Shown here: positions 32,087 to 42,014 of the stretch, piece by piece | Position numbering within the stretch: position 1 is the first letter of the stretch | Layout of the letters: every line of letters begins with the position of its first letter | Assembly (NCBI GenBank): GCA_022843165.1 | Contig: JALHOD010000016.1 | Span: 1 to 64,000 of the forward strand | From: Pseudorhodoplanes sp. | GTDB taxonomy: Bacteria; Pseudomonadota; Alphaproteobacteria; Rhizobiales; Xanthobacteraceae | Reading direction: 5' to 3' | Length of the DNA stretch: 64,000 nucleotides | Notes under the pieces: model-generated | What the model was told of the DNA's origin: nothing | Seen by the model: only the letters and a program-made list of their open reading frames with translations | Databases searched by the model: none | Made by a program: the position numbers and the translations under genes

Positions 32087-32464
32087 TTACTGCGACCGCG
32101 GCACCTGCGGTCCCGATGGCTGCTGGCCTTGCTGCCGCAGCGTGTCGAGTACGCCGCCGCCCTGACCGAGCGGTGCTGGCGTGCCCGCCGGAGCCGGGGC
32201 CGTCACCGGCGCGCCGGAAGAATTCAGGATCGAGGTCGGCTTGCGATCGTAGCCCGCCAGGATCGACAGGATGAGGCTGGTCACAAAAAACGCCCCGGCC
32301 AGAATACCGGTGGCGCGCGACAGCGCGTTGGTGGTGCCCCGATTGGTCATGAATCCGCCGCCGCCGCCGATTCCCAGCCCGCCGCCTTCCGAGCGCTGCA
32401 GCAGCACCAGGCCGATAATGGCCAGAACGATCATGAGGTGAACGACGATAACGACGGTCTGCAT
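32087..32464 (-). CDS. secG: preprotein translocase subunit SecG
   Basis: SecG is the small SecYEG subunit of the inner membrane. The 125-residue protein has two membrane helices (about 3-22 and 54-72) joined by the glycine-rich loop typical of SecG (LQRSEGGGLGIGGGGG) and TNALSRATGILAGAFF. The Pro/Gln-rich tail is common in alphaproteobacterial SecG. It lies between tpiA and pyrG on the same strand, the order usual in Rhizobiales. Confidence 0.96.
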   Translation of the reverse strand: MQTVVIVVHLMIVLAIIGLVLLQRSEGGGLGIGGGGGFMTNRGTTNALSRATGILAGAFFVTSLILSILAGYDRKPTSILNSSGAPVTAPAPAGTPAPLGQGGGVLDTLRQQGQQPSGPQVPRSQ

Positions 32465-32575
32465 AAGACAAAACCTGTGAAAGCCGGTTGGCGCCGGACC
32501 GGAACCGTTTCGATATAGGAAGAGTCGGCCGGGTCTCTACACGATCTCCCGCGAGATTTCTACCCTTGCCGCCCC

Positions 32576-33331
32576 TCAGCGATAGGCGGCTGCAATGCCC
32601 AGGAAATCCTCGGCTTTCAGGCTGGCGCCGCCCACCAGAGCGCCGTTGACGTCGGCGACCCCCATCAACTCCCGGGCATTGGCCGGCTTGACCGAGCCGC
32701 CGTACAGGATGCGGACGGCCCCGCCGGTCCGCTCATTGCCCTTCAGCAGGCGTTTGCGAATAAAGGCATGCACTTCGGCGACATCCTTCACGGTCGGCGT
32801 CAGCCCGGTCCCGATGGCCCAGACAGGTTCATAGGCGATCACCAACTTCTGTGCGTCGAGGGTGTCGGGCAGCGAGCCATCGAGCTGGCGCTCGATCCGG
32901 GCCAGGGTAGCGCCGGCTTCGCGCTCTTCCCGGGTCTCGCCGATACAGAGAATGGCCATCAGGCCGGCGCGCGCCGCGGCACTGGCCTTGGCCTTGACGT
33001 CGGCATCGCTCTCCCTGTGGGTGGCGCGGCGCTCGGAATGGCCGACAATCACCGCGCTGGCCCCGGCGTCACGCAGCATTTCGGCCGAAATATCGCCGGT
33101 GAACGCCCCAACGGGCTCGGCATGGCAGTCTTGGGCTCCAATGGCGACCGGCGAGCCTAGGGCCACCGTGGCAAAACTCTCAAGCAATGTGGCCGGGGGG
33201 CAGATCATCAGATCGCAGGCGACGGGGTTGGCCTTGGCCCCCTCAATGATCTTGCCGAGCTCGGCCCGGGAGGCCTTGAGCCCGTTCATTTTCCAGTTGC
33301 CTGCGACCAGCGGACGCGGCGCGCTCGCCAT
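32576..33331 (-). CDS. tpiA: triosephosphate isomerase
   Basis: TpiA interconverts DHAP and glyceraldehyde-3-phosphate. All catalytic blocks are present in 251 residues: NWKMNG with the catalytic lysine, VGHSERR with the electrophilic histidine, [11 protein letters not shown] with the base glutamate, and the phosphate loop [11 protein letters not shown]. It is divergent from the ppiD-trp series; the 164 bases between must contain both promoters. Confidence 0.98.
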   Translation of the reverse strand: MASAPRPLVAGNWKMNGLKASRAELGKIIEGAKANPVACDLMICPPATLLESFATVALGSPVAIGAQDCHAEPVGAFTGDISAEMLRDAGASAVIVGHSERRATHRESDADVKAKASAAARAGLMAILCIGETREEREAGATLARIERQLDGSLPDTLDAQKLVIAYEPVWAIGTGLTPTVKDVAEVHAFIRKRLLKGNERTGGAVRILYGGSVKPANARELMGVADVNGALVGGASLKAEDFLGIAAAYR

Positions 33332-33495
33332 CTTTCACACCTCATTCAATGACTGTAGAAGACGCGGTAGCAAACGGTCCGCACCCGCGCCAGCGCTTTC
33401 CCGGCTGGGGCTGCGTCGGTTGCCGGGCACAACCGGCCTGCCTATGATGCGCGCCCTTTTGACTATCCCCTTCAATAACCGAGAAAAAAACGCCG

Positions 33496-35400
33496 ATGCT
33501 TCGAGGAATTCAGAAAGCGACCCGCAATTGGCTGGGTCGCGTCATCACCGGAACGCTGCTGGGTCTGATTGCCATCAGCTTCGCGGTCTGGGGCATCGGC
33601 GACATTTTCCGCGGTTTTGGACAATCGACCGTGGCCAAGATCGGCCGCACCGAAATCACGGTGGAACAGTTTCGCCAGCTCTATACCGACCGTCAGCAGC
33701 AATTGACGCGCCAGCTTGGCCGCGCGCTGTCGCCAGACCAGATTCGCGCTCTCGGCCTGCACCGGCAATTGCTCGCACAGGTGATCGCCGAAACCGCGCT
33801 GGATGAAGAAGCGCGCAATCTGCGGCTCGCGGTGTCCGACGCCGAAGTCGCCCAGCGTATCCGCACCGATCCGAATTTTCGCGGCTTCAACGGACAATTC
33901 GACCAAGCACGCTTCCAGGCGCTGATCCGCCAGGCCGGCTATACCGAGCAGCGATACATCGCCGAGCAGCGCAAGCTGATCCTGCGCCGGCAGATCGCAG
34001 GCACGCTGAGCGATGGAGTCGCGGTCCCGGCCACAGCCGTGCAGGTGCAGCACCGCTATCAGAACGAAGAGCGCACGATCAAATACGTAACGCTCGACGG
34101 CAAACAGGCGGGCGACATCGAGGCGCCCACGCCGGAGGCGCTCGCGAAATATTTCGAGGAACGCAAGACCGTGTTCCGCGCGCCGGAATTCCGCAAGATC
34201 GAATATGTGCTGCTGACTCCCGACGAACTCGCAAGATGGATCGAGATTTCCAGCGACGATCTCAAGAAAGCCTATGATGAGCGGCGAGCGCGCTACGCGA
34301 CGCCGGAACGCCGCGAACTGCAGCAGATCGTGTTCCCCAGTGCCGAAGAGGCAAAGGCCGCGGCCGACAAGCTCGCCAAGGGCATGACGTTCGAACAGCT
34401 CGCCGAGGAGCGAAAGATTTCTGCATCCGACCTCAATCTCGGCATGCTCGCCAAATCCTCTGTCCTCGACAAGGCAGTGGCCGACGCTGCCTTTGCGTTG
34501 CCGGCGGGCGCGGTCAGCGCGCCGATCGCCGGACGTTTCGGCACCACTCTCGTCCGCGCCGTCAAGATCGAACCCGGCACGGAGCGTTCGCTGGCCGAGG
34601 TGGGCGAAGAACTCAAACGCGATCTGGCGCTTGAGCGCGCACGCGCGCAGATGAGCAGCCAGCACGACAAGATCGAGGACGAACGCGGCGCCGGCGCGGC
34701 GCTCGGCGACATCGCCAAGAAGGTCAGCCTGCCGACCCGCATCATCGAGGCGGTTGACCGCTCCGGCCGCGATCCCGACGGCAAGCCGGTCACCGGCCTG
34801 CCGCAGGGCGTGGACGTGCTCTCGAACGCCTTCGCCTCCGAGCCCGGCCTTGAGAACGATGCCTTGTCAGTGCCTGGCGGCGGTTATGTCTGGTACGAGG
34901 TGCTGAACGTCACACCATCGCGCGAGCGCGCGCTGGACGAAGTCAAGGAGCGCGTGACCGAGCGCTGGCGCGCCGACCAGATCGCGGCGCGTCTGCGCGC
35001 CAAAGCGGCGGAGCTGGTCGACAAGCTGAAAGGCTCCGGCGGCAACGACGAGGCCATTCTGGGCGGTCTGAAATGGCAAACGGAGTCGAATCTGAAACGC
35101 GACAAGCCGACCGACGCCGTGCCCGCACGCGCCCTGGCCGAAATCTTCTCGCTGCCGAAAGATGCGGTTGGCAGCAGCGAAGGCACGAGCCCGACGCAAT
35201 GGATGGTGTTTCGCCTGACCGACATCGCGGTGCCGCCGCTCGACCCGCAATCGGCCGAGGCCAAACAGATCCAAGACGGATTGCGCACCGCCTATGCCGA
35301 GGACCTGATTGCGCAATATGTCGGCAAGCTGCAGGTTGATCTCGGCGCCAGCATTAACGAGGCCGCGCTCAATCTGGCGATCGGCGCCAGAACCAACTAG
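33496..35400 (+). CDS. ppiD: PpiD-like periplasmic peptidyl-prolyl isomerase/chaperone
   Basis: A 634-residue SurA/PpiD-family protein anchored in the inner membrane. One N-terminal membrane helix (about 17-33, TGTLLGLIAISFAVWGIG) precedes a SurA-N-like chaperone region (SPDQIRALGLHRQLLAQVIAETALDEEA near 74-101, in parts), then a parvulin-type rotamase around 260-365 (ARYATPERRELQQIVF, GMTFEQLAEE) and a C-terminal chaperone half. It helps fold secreted and outer-membrane proteins. It precedes trpE by only 5 bases, so trp synthesis appears coupled to it. Confidence 0.92.
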   Translation: MLRGIQKATRNWLGRVITGTLLGLIAISFAVWGIGDIFRGFGQSTVAKIGRTEITVEQFRQLYTDRQQQLTRQLGRALSPDQIRALGLHRQLLAQVIAETALDEEARNLRLAVSDAEVAQRIRTDPNFRGFNGQFDQARFQALIRQAGYTEQRYIAEQRKLILRRQIAGTLSDGVAVPATAVQVQHRYQNEERTIKYVTLDGKQAGDIEAPTPEALAKYFEERKTVFRAPEFRKIEYVLLTPDELARWIEISSDDLKKAYDERRARYATPERRELQQIVFPSAEEAKAAADKLAKGMTFEQLAEERKISASDLNLGMLAKSSVLDKAVADAAFALPAGAVSAPIAGRFGTTLVRAVKIEPGTERSLAEVGEELKRDLALERARAQMSSQHDKIEDERGAGAALGDIAKKVSLPTRIIEAVDRSGRDPDGKPVTGLPQGVDVLSNAFASEPGLENDALSVPGGGYVWYEVLNVTPSRERALDEVKERVTERWRADQIAARLRAKAAELVDKLKGSGGNDEAILGGLKWQTESNLKRDKPTDAVPARALAEIFSLPKDAVGSSEGTSPTQWMVFRLTDIAVPPLDPQSAEAKQIQDGLRTAYAEDLIAQYVGKLQVDLGASINEAALNLAIGARTN

Positions 35401-35405
35401 CGCGC

Positions 35406-36923
35406 ATGCGGACCGAACCATCGGCCGAGGAATTCGCCCGTCGCTACGACCGGGGCGAAGCGCAGGTGATCTGGTCGACGCTGGTCGCAGACCTGGAAAC
35501 GCCGGTCTCCGCCTTTCTGAAAGTGGCGGGCGGAAAGCCGATGAGCTTTCTGCTCGAATCCGTCGAGGGCGGCGCGGTGCGCGGCCGCTATTCGGTGATC
35601 GGTCTCGATCCCGATCTGATCTGGCGCAGCATCGGCGAGCGCGCGGAGATCAACCGCAAGGCGCGCACGCTGCCCGATGCCTTCGAGCCCTGCCAGGGAA
35701 AACCGCTGCAGGCCTTGCGCGAGCTGATCGCGGAGAGCCGCATCGCGCTGCCGGACGATCTGCCGCCGCCGGCGGCGGGCATTTTCGGCTATCTCGGCTA
35801 CGACATGGTCCGGCAGATGGAGCATCTGCCGCATGTGAATCCGGATGCGCTCGGCATGGCGGATGCCACTCTGATCCGGCCGGGCATTGTGATCGTGTTC
35901 GACGCGGTCAAGGACAGCATCACGGTGGTGACGCCGGTGCGGCCAGAGGCGGGCGTCAGCGCCTCTGCCGCGCGAGCGCGCGCGACCGAGCATCTGTCTT
36001 CGATCGTGGACGCGCTGGATCGGCCGCTCGACAAGGCCGCGAAGACATTCGAGGACGGACCGCTCGCCGTCGCGCCGACCTCCAACACCACGCCCGCCGA
36101 ATACGAGGAGATGGTCCGCAAGGCCAAGGACTATATCCTTGCCGGCGACATCTTCCAGGTCGTGCTGTCGCAGCGTTTCGAGGCGCCTTACAGGCTGCCG
36201 CCCTTTTCGCTCTATCGTGCCCTGCGCCGGGTCAATCCTGCACCGTTTCTCTATTTTCTCGACTACGGCGGGTTCGCCGTCGCCGGTTCAAGTCCGGAAA
36301 TCCTGGTGCGCGCGCGCGAAGGCCGCATCACCATTCGTCCGATTGCCGGCACGCGACCGCGCGGTGCCACGCCGCATGAAGATCAGGCACTGGAACAGGA
36401 GCTGCTCGCCGACGAGAAGGAACGTGCGGAGCACCTGATGCTGCTCGATCTGGGGCGCAACGATGTCGGCCGTGTCGCCAAGATCGGAACGGTGAATGTC
36501 ACCGACCAGTTCTTCATCGAACGCTACAGCCAGGTGATGCACATCGTCTCCAACGTCGAAGGCGAACTGGCGCCGGAGCATGACGCGCTGGATGCGCTGG
36601 TCGCGGGATTTCCGGCCGGCACCGTGTCAGGCGCGCCCAAGGTGCGGGCCATGCAGATCATCGATGAACTGGAGAAAGAGAAGCGCGGCGTCTATGCCGG
36701 CAGCGTCGGCTATTTCTCCGCCGCCGGCGACATGGACACCTGCATCGTGCTGCGCACCGCCCTGATCAAGGACGGCAAGATGTATGTGCAGGCCGGCGCG
36801 GGGATCGTCGCCGACAGTAATCCCGCCTCCGAGCAGCAGGAATGCGTCAACAAGGCCAAGGCCTTGTTCCGCGCCGCCGAGGAAGCGCGCCGCTTTGCGA
36901 GCGCCGCCGGGCGCGGGCAATAG
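35406..36923 (+). CDS. trpE: anthranilate synthase component I
   Basis: TrpE makes anthranilate from chorismate using ammonia from TrpG. The 505-residue protein has the N-terminal tryptophan-feedback region (SFLLESVEGG near 38-47), the GSSPEILVRARE motif, RPIAGTRPRG, LDLGRNDVGRV, and the C-terminal QAGAGIVADSNP. No TrpG domain is fused to it, unlike the TrpE(G) fusion of Rhizobium and some relatives. The start has a weak ribosome site and lies 5 bases after ppiD, suggesting translational coupling. No leader peptide rich in tryptophan was found. Confidence 0.97.
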   Translation: MRTEPSAEEFARRYDRGEAQVIWSTLVADLETPVSAFLKVAGGKPMSFLLESVEGGAVRGRYSVIGLDPDLIWRSIGERAEINRKARTLPDAFEPCQGKPLQALRELIAESRIALPDDLPPPAAGIFGYLGYDMVRQMEHLPHVNPDALGMADATLIRPGIVIVFDAVKDSITVVTPVRPEAGVSASAARARATEHLSSIVDALDRPLDKAAKTFEDGPLAVAPTSNTTPAEYEEMVRKAKDYILAGDIFQVVLSQRFEAPYRLPPFSLYRALRRVNPAPFLYFLDYGGFAVAGSSPEILVRAREGRITIRPIAGTRPRGATPHEDQALEQELLADEKERAEHLMLLDLGRNDVGRVAKIGTVNVTDQFFIERYSQVMHIVSNVEGELAPEHDALDALVAGFPAGTVSGAPKVRAMQIIDELEKEKRGVYAGSVGYFSAAGDMDTCIVLRTALIKDGKMYVQAGAGIVADSNPASEQQECVNKAKALFRAAEEARRFASAAGRGQ

Positions 36924-36947
36924 CAGGGTTAACCGCGCTCGGCTTGA

Positions 36948-36960
36948 CCCTCCCGGAGGG
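36948..36960 (+). other. small hairpin between trpE and trpG
   Basis: A 5-base stem CCCTC-CCG-GAGGG in the 77-base trpE-trpG gap, with no T-run after it. It might slow transcription or shield a 3' end, but it is too short to be called a terminator. Confidence 0.25.
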
Positions 36961-37000
36961 CGCGTCTAAGACCTTGAATGCGCGGAGGAAACGGGGCGCC

Positions 37001-37618
37001 ATGATCGTCCTGATCGACAATTACGACAGCTTCACGTTCAACCTGGTCCACTATCTCGGCGGACTGGGCGCGGATGTCGTCGTGCATCGCAACGACAAGA
37101 TCACTGCCGACGCAGTGATCGCGGCGAAGCCCGACGCCATCGTGCTGTCGCCTGGCCCCTGCACACCGAACGAGGCCGGCATTTGCCTCGAGCTGATCCT
37201 CAAGGCCGCCACGACCATTCCGATGCTCGGCGTCTGCCTCGGCCATCAGGCCATCGGTCAGGCTTTTGGCGGCGACGTGGTGCGCGCACCGCAACCGGTG
37301 CACGGCAAGCTGCACGACATTCAGCATCAGGGCGGCGGCGTGTTTCGTGGTATCAACGGCCCGTTCAAGGCGACCCGCTATCACTCCCTTGTCGTCGACC
37401 GGACGACCATGCCGGACGATCTGATGGTCACCGCCGAAACCCGGGATCGCCTGGTGATGGGGATGTCGCATGCCTCTCTGCCGGTGCATGGCGTGCAGTT
37501 CCATCCCGAAAGCATTGCCTCCGAACACGGCCATGTGATCCTGAAAAACTTCCTCGATCTCGCTGCCGCCTGGAATGCCGGATCGCGATCGGCCATCGCC
37601 TCACGCCGCACACATTGA
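37001..37618 (+). CDS. trpG: anthranilate synthase component II, glutamine amidotransferase
   Basis: TrpG releases ammonia from glutamine for TrpE; in some bacteria it also serves PabB. The start is the ATG at 37001 with a GGAGGAAACG ribosome region just before; the open frame extends further upstream without support. The 205 residues contain the [18 protein letters not shown] start, the nucleophile cysteine in [15 protein letters not shown] and the catalytic [12 protein letters not shown]. It is followed by trpD after 8 bases. Confidence 0.97.
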   Translation: MIVLIDNYDSFTFNLVHYLGGLGADVVVHRNDKITADAVIAAKPDAIVLSPGPCTPNEAGICLELILKAATTIPMLGVCLGHQAIGQAFGGDVVRAPQPVHGKLHDIQHQGGGVFRGINGPFKATRYHSLVVDRTTMPDDLMVTAETRDRLVMGMSHASLPVHGVQFHPESIASEHGHVILKNFLDLAAAWNAGSRSAIASRRTH

Positions 37619-37626
37619 GTTTTCAT

Positions 37627-38643
37627 ATGATCGACGAATTCAAGGCACTCATTGCGAAGGCGGCCACGGGCGCGGCGCTGACGCGCGAGGAATCCGCGCA
37701 TGCCTTCGACCGCATGATGTCGGGCGAGGCGACGCCGTCGCAGATGGGCGGCCTGCTCATGGCGCTGCGCGTGCGCGGAGAAACCGTCGACGAGATCACC
37801 GGCGCGGTCAGCGCCATGCGCGCGAAGATGCTCAGGGTCGATGCACCGGCCAACGCCATCGACGTGGTCGGTACCGGCGGCGATGCCTCCGGCTCCTACA
37901 ACATCTCCACCTGCGCCGCGTTCATCGTAGCAGGCGCCGGCATTCCGGTCGCCAAACATGGCAATCGCGCCTTGTCGTCGAAATCGGGCGCGGCGGATGT
38001 GCTGATGTCGCTCGGTGTCAAGATCGATCTCGCGCCGGAGGATGTCGGCCGCTGCATCCGCGACGCCGGAATCGGCTTCATGTTCGCGCCCGCGCATCAT
38101 CCTGCCATGAAAAATGTCGGCCCGACCCGCGTCGAGCTCGGCACCCGCACCATCTTCAATCTCCTTGGACCGCTGTCCAATCCCGCCAATGTGAAGAAAC
38201 AACTGGTCGGCGTGTTCTCGCGCCACTGGATCGAACCGCTGGCGCAGGTGTTGAAAAATCTTGGTTCCGAAAGCGTCTGGGTCGTGCACGGCTCCGATGG
38301 GCTGGACGAGATCACCACCTCCGGCCCAACTTATGTCGCCGCGCTCGAGAATGGCAAGATCCGCACCTTCGAGATCAGCCCCGACGATGTCGGCCTCAAG
38401 CCTGTGAAGGTCGATGCCTTGCGCGGCGGCGATGCGGACGCCAATGCGGCGGCGCTCACCTCCGTGCTGGCCAACAAGGACAGCGCCTATCGCGATGTGG
38501 CGGCGATGAATGCCGGTGCCGCCCTGGTGGTCGCAGGCGCCGCAAAGGACATCAAGGGCGGCGTTGCGCTTGCGCGCAAGTCGCTGGAATCGGGCGCAGC
38601 CAAAACCAAGCTGGAGCGGCTGATCGCCGTCTCGAACGGTTGA
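37627..38643 (+). CDS. trpD: anthranilate phosphoribosyltransferase
   Basis: TrpD joins anthranilate to PRPP. The start at 37627 gives 338 residues, the normal length; upstream extension into trpG is not credible. Motifs are [14 protein letters not shown] (PRPP loop), [33 protein letters not shown] and the GPLSNPAN block. It lies between trpG and trpC with gaps of 8 and 5 bases, clearly one transcript. Confidence 0.97.
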   Translation: MIDEFKALIAKAATGAALTREESAHAFDRMMSGEATPSQMGGLLMALRVRGETVDEITGAVSAMRAKMLRVDAPANAIDVVGTGGDASGSYNISTCAAFIVAGAGIPVAKHGNRALSSKSGAADVLMSLGVKIDLAPEDVGRCIRDAGIGFMFAPAHHPAMKNVGPTRVELGTRTIFNLLGPLSNPANVKKQLVGVFSRHWIEPLAQVLKNLGSESVWVVHGSDGLDEITTSGPTYVAALENGKIRTFEISPDDVGLKPVKVDALRGGDADANAAALTSVLANKDSAYRDVAAMNAGAALVVAGAAKDIKGGVALARKSLESGAAKTKLERLIAVSNG

Positions 38644-38648
38644 ATCGC

Positions 38649-39467
38649 ATGACCGACATCCTCAAGAAAATCGAGGATTATAAGCGCGAGGAAATCGCGG
38701 CCGCCAAACGCGCGCGACCTTTTGCCGAGGTCGACCGGGACGCGAAGGCGGCGCCCCCTCCCCGCGGATTCGCAAAGGCGATCGAGCGCAAGCGGAACGC
38801 GGGCCGTTACGCGCTGATCGCGGAAATCAAGAAAGCGAGCCCCTCGCGTGGCGTGATCCGCCCCGATTTCGATCCGGTGGCGCTAGCGAAGGCATATGAA
38901 GCGGGCGGCGCGACTTGCCTGTCGATCCTGACCGACACGCCATCGTTCCAGGGCCGCCCGGAATTCCTCACCGACGCACGTGCTGCGGTCACCCTGCCCG
39001 CCTTGCGCAAGGATTTCATGTACGACGTCTATCAGGTGACGGAAGCGCGCGCCTGGGGTGCCGACTGCATTCTGCTCATCATGGCCGGCCTCGACGACGC
39101 CACCGCGCGGGATCTGGAAGCGGCCGCGCTCGGCTATGGCATGGACGTCCTGATCGAAGTCCATAACGAGGCCGAACTGGAGCGCGCACTCATGCTGGAA
39201 TCACGTCTGGTCGGCATCAACAACCGCGATCTGAAAACCTTCGAAACCTCGCTCGCGGTCAGCGAGCGGCTTGCGCCGAAAGTTCCCGGGGACCGCCTGC
39301 TGGTCGGCGAAAGCGGTATCTTCACGCCCGCCGATCTGGCACGCTTGTCCGCCGTTGGAATCTCGGCCTTCCTGGTTGGCGAGAGCCTGATGCGGGCGCA
39401 GGACGTGACGGCCGCAACACGCGATTTGCTTGCGCAAGATCAACATCGCCACGCTGCGGCCCGCTAG
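38649..39467 (+). CDS. trpC: indole-3-glycerol phosphate synthase
   Basis: TrpC closes the indole ring from CdRP. It is monofunctional (272 residues) without a fused TrpF. The N-terminal helix [20 protein letters not shown] is followed by barrel motifs [17 protein letters not shown] with the catalytic lysine, [37 protein letters not shown] and [11 protein letters not shown]. The ATG at 38649 follows the trpD stop by 5 bases. The tryptophan genes trpF, trpB and trpA are not in the window. Confidence 0.97.
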   Translation: MTDILKKIEDYKREEIAAAKRARPFAEVDRDAKAAPPPRGFAKAIERKRNAGRYALIAEIKKASPSRGVIRPDFDPVALAKAYEAGGATCLSILTDTPSFQGRPEFLTDARAAVTLPALRKDFMYDVYQVTEARAWGADCILLIMAGLDDATARDLEAAALGYGMDVLIEVHNEAELERALMLESRLVGINNRDLKTFETSLAVSERLAPKVPGDRLLVGESGIFTPADLARLSAVGISAFLVGESLMRAQDVTAATRDLLAQDQHRHAAAR

Positions 39468-39476
39468 ACAGATAAG

Positions 39477-39968
39477 ATGGCCGAGGACGACAAAAAACTG
39501 ACCCATCTTGGCAGTGCCGGGGAGGCTCGCATGGTGGATGTGTCCGGGAAGGATGTCACCGAGCGCATCGCGGTCGCGGAAGGCCGTGTTGTGATGTCGC
39601 GCGAAACACTCGATAAGATTCTCGACGGCGATTCCAAGAAGGGCGACGTACTGGGCGCGGCGCGGATCGCCGGCATCATGGCGGCGAAGAAAACTCATCA
39701 ATTGATCCCGCTCTGCCATCCCTTGCAACTCACCAAGGTCACGGTCGATTTGTCGCCCGATCACAGACTGCCCGGCATTCTGGTCGAGGCGACAGCGAAG
39801 GTGTCGGGCCAGACCGGCGTGGAGATGGAAGCGCTCACGGCCGTCTCCATCGCCTGTCTCACCATCTACGACATGGCAAAAGCGATCCAGCGCGACATGA
39901 AAATCGAGAATATCCGGCTGGTCGAAAAGCAGGGCGGCAAGTCGGGCCATTATAAGGCGAAGGAATAA
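39477..39968 (+). CDS. moaC: cyclic pyranopterin monophosphate synthase MoaC
   Basis: MoaC completes cyclic pyranopterin monophosphate formation in molybdenum cofactor synthesis. The 163-residue protein has [24 protein letters not shown] (about 5-29, in parts), the [14 protein letters not shown] substrate site, and [23 protein letters not shown] with the conserved acidic residues. It is 9 bases after trpC and 4 bases before moeA. MsrP, encoded about 10 kb downstream, is one user of the cofactor. Confidence 0.97.
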   Translation: MAEDDKKLTHLGSAGEARMVDVSGKDVTERIAVAEGRVVMSRETLDKILDGDSKKGDVLGAARIAGIMAAKKTHQLIPLCHPLQLTKVTVDLSPDHRLPGILVEATAKVSGQTGVEMEALTAVSIACLTIYDMAKAIQRDMKIENIRLVEKQGGKSGHYKAKE

Positions 39969-39972
39969 GACC

Positions 39973-41184
39973 GTGGCGCTGATGCCAGTCGCAGAGGCGC
40001 TTGCCCGTGTGCTGGAACATGCCGCCCCGCTTCCGGCGCAGCCGACGCAGCTTCACGACGCGCATGGCCGCGTACTGGCCGAAAGCCTCGTTGCGCGCCG
40101 CACGCAGCCGCCGGACGACGTGTCCGCAATGGACGGTTATGCGGCGCGCGCGGCCGATGTCTCGACCGTTCCAGCGACCCTGAAAGTCATCGGCGAAGTC
40201 GCCGCCGGCCGGCCGTTTGCCGGTTCGGTCACGCCGGGATGCGCGGCGCGCATCTTCACCGGCGGCGTGGTGCCAAAAGGCGCCGACACGATCGTGATTC
40301 AGGAAAACGTCACGCGCAACGACGACAGCATCGTCGTGAATGTCGCCGCACCGCTGAACAAGCACATCCGCCGCGCCGGTCTCGATTTCAAACAAGGCGA
40401 TGTGCTTCTGGCCAAAGGCCGGATTCTCACCGGCCGCGATCTGTCGCTGGCCGCGTCGATGAATTACGACTCGATCCCCGTCCATCGCCCGCCGCGCGTC
40501 GCTATCCTTGCGACCGGCGACGAACTGGTTATGCCCGGCAGCGAACCCGGCCACGGCCAGATTGTCTATTCCAACGGTTATGCGGTGATGGCGCTGGCCC
40601 GCAGCGAAGGTGCGGCGGTATTCGATCTCGGCATCGTTCCTGACCGTGTCGAGGAGACCGTCGCCGCCATCCGCCGCGCCCGCGAGCTCGACGTCGACAT
40701 CCTGGTCACGACCGGCGGCGCCTCGGTCGGCGATTACGACCTGGTGCAAAAAGCGCTCGCCGGCGAGGGCCTCGATATCTCGTTCTGGAAGGTAGCGCTG
40801 CGCCCCGGCCGCCCGCTGATGCACGGCCGCCTTGGGGGCATGCAGGTGCTCGGCCTGCCCGGCAACCCGGTCTCGGCGTTTGTCTGCGGCGTGCTGTTTC
40901 TGTCGCCGCTGATCCGGGCGTTGTCGGGCCGCAGCGATGTGGAGCCAGCAACCGAATCGGCACGGGCGGGAATCGACTTGCCGGCCAATGACGAGCGCAC
41001 AGACTATATGCGCGCAACCTTGCGGGCGGAGAGCGACGGCCCGCCGGTGGCGACACCCTTTTCGGCGCAGGATTCCTCGATGATGCAGGCGCTCGCCAGG
41101 GCTGACTGCCTTGTTATTCGCGAGCCTTTTGCAGCGGCTCTGCGCGCCGGCGAGGCGTGCCGCATCGTAAAACTTCCCCTGTAG
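39973..41184 (+). CDS. moeA: molybdopterin molybdenumtransferase MoeA
   Basis: MoeA inserts molybdate into adenylated molybdopterin. The GTG start at 39973 lies 4 bases after moaC. The 403-residue protein has PPDDVSAMDGYA near the N-terminus, RIFTGGVVPKGADTIV (about 92-107), the MoCF fold with VAILATGDELVMPG and LVTTGGASVGDYD, and GLPGNPVSAFV. Order moaC-moeA-lexA following trpC is one I recall in Rhizobiales. A palindrome TAGCGATCGCTA overlaps the stop (41182-41193) and could act as a weak terminator. Confidence 0.96.
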   Translation: MALMPVAEALARVLEHAAPLPAQPTQLHDAHGRVLAESLVARRTQPPDDVSAMDGYAARAADVSTVPATLKVIGEVAAGRPFAGSVTPGCAARIFTGGVVPKGADTIVIQENVTRNDDSIVVNVAAPLNKHIRRAGLDFKQGDVLLAKGRILTGRDLSLAASMNYDSIPVHRPPRVAILATGDELVMPGSEPGHGQIVYSNGYAVMALARSEGAAVFDLGIVPDRVEETVAAIRRARELDVDILVTTGGASVGDYDLVQKALAGEGLDISFWKVALRPGRPLMHGRLGGMQVLGLPGNPVSAFVCGVLFLSPLIRALSGRSDVEPATESARAGIDLPANDERTDYMRATLRAESDGPPVATPFSAQDSSMMQALARADCLVIREPFAAALRAGEACRIVKLPL

Positions 41185-41223
41185 CGATCGCTAGATTTCT
41201 TCACTCCAAATTAAACACTTGCG

Positions 41224-41238
41224 GAACACATATGGAAC
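41224..41238 (+). promoter_or_regulatory. LexA box GAAC-N7-GAAC upstream of lexA
   Basis: A perfect direct repeat GAAC-ACATATG-GAAC, the alphaproteobacterial SOS box (equivalent to GTTC-N7-GTTC on the other strand). It starts 95 bases before the lexA ATG, where autoregulation is expected. The second GAAC half-site also pairs with a GTTC at 41246-41249 as a GAAC-N7-GTTC palindrome. Confidence 0.85.
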
Positions 41239-41249
41239 ATATAGTGTTC

Positions 41250-41264
41250 GTTCATGATTTGTTT
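41250..41264 (+). promoter_or_regulatory. second, imperfect LexA half-box GTTC-N7-GTTT
   Basis: GTTC-ATGATTT-GTTT differs from the consensus by one base and lies 12 bases after the first LexA box, in the opposite orientation. It directly follows another GTTC (41246-41249), so five half-sites are packed in 41 bases. Function as a low-affinity site is an inference. Confidence 0.45.
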
Positions 41265-41318
41265 CTAGCCCTAGGGCGATGAAATCTGTCCCTCAGTTCC
41301 ACTTGGAGTGACCCGCCG

Positions 41319-42014
41319 ATGCTGACCCGCAAGCAATTCGAGCTGCTGCGCTTCATCAATGAGCGTCTGAAGGAAGCCGGCGTGCCGCCCTCCTTCGACG
41401 AGATGAAGGATGCGCTCGACCTGCGTTCCAAATCCGGCATCCACCGGCTCATTACGGCGCTGGAAGAGCGCGGATTCATCCGCCGCCTGCCCAACCGCGC
41501 CCGCGCCATCGAAGTGATCAAGCTGCCTGAGTCCAGCACCCATGGCACCGGGGCAAGGCGTGGCTTCACGCCCAGCGTCATCGAAGGCAATCTCGGCCGG
41601 GTCCGCACCTCCTCGGAAGAGGATAGCGGTCGCCCCGTGCCGGTCCCTGTGATGGGCCGCATTGCCGCTGGCACGCCCATTGAGGCGATCCAGACCCGCA
41701 GCCACACCATCAACATGCCGCCGGACATGCTGACCTCGGGCGAGCATTTTGCGCTGGAAGTGCGCGGCGATTCCATGATCGACGCCGGCATTCTGGACGG
41801 CGACATGGCGCTGATTCGCAAATCCGACGCCGCCGAGACCGGCGACATTGTGGTTGCCCTGATCGACGAGGAGGAAGCGACCCTGAAGCGTTTCCGCCGC
41901 CGCGGCGCTTCGATCGCGCTGGAGCCGGCCAACACCGCCTATGAGGTCCGCATCCTGCCGCCCAACCGCGTGCGCATCCAGGGCAAGCTGATCGGCCTGT
42001 TCCGGCGCTACTGA
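41319..42014 (+). CDS. lexA: SOS repressor LexA
   Basis: LexA represses DNA-damage genes and is inactivated by RecA-stimulated self-cleavage. The 231-residue protein has a winged helix-turn-helix in residues 1-65 ([30 protein letters not shown] in parts), the cleavage bond A117-G118 in GRIAAGTP, catalytic S152 in RGDSMIDAG and K190 in EATLKRF. The linker (70-105) is long, as in alphaproteobacteria. Its own operator lies upstream. Its last 7 bases overlap the end of the convergent comEC. Confidence 0.98.
   Translation: MLTRKQFELLRFINERLKEAGVPPSFDEMKDALDLRSKSGIHRLITALEERGFIRRLPNRARAIEVIKLPESSTHGTGARRGFTPSVIEGNLGRVRTSSEEDSGRPVPVPVMGRIAAGTPIEAIQTRSHTINMPPDMLTSGEHFALEVRGDSMIDAGILDGDMALIRKSDAAETGDIVVALIDEEEATLKRFRRRGASIALEPANTAYEVRILPPNRVRIQGKLIGLFRRY

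Noticed and set aside
35340-35405. trp attenuator with leader peptide
   Set aside because: The space before trpE is only 5 bases and no tryptophan-rich short frame or alternating stems exist there.
37575-38648. Long in-frame extension before trpC
   Set aside because: It runs through trpD in another frame; family similarity and length place the start at 38649.
41182-41193. Terminator at the moeA stop (TAGCGATCGCTA palindrome)
   Set aside because: The stem would be only about four bases around GATC and is not followed by a real T-run, so it is not listed as a terminator.
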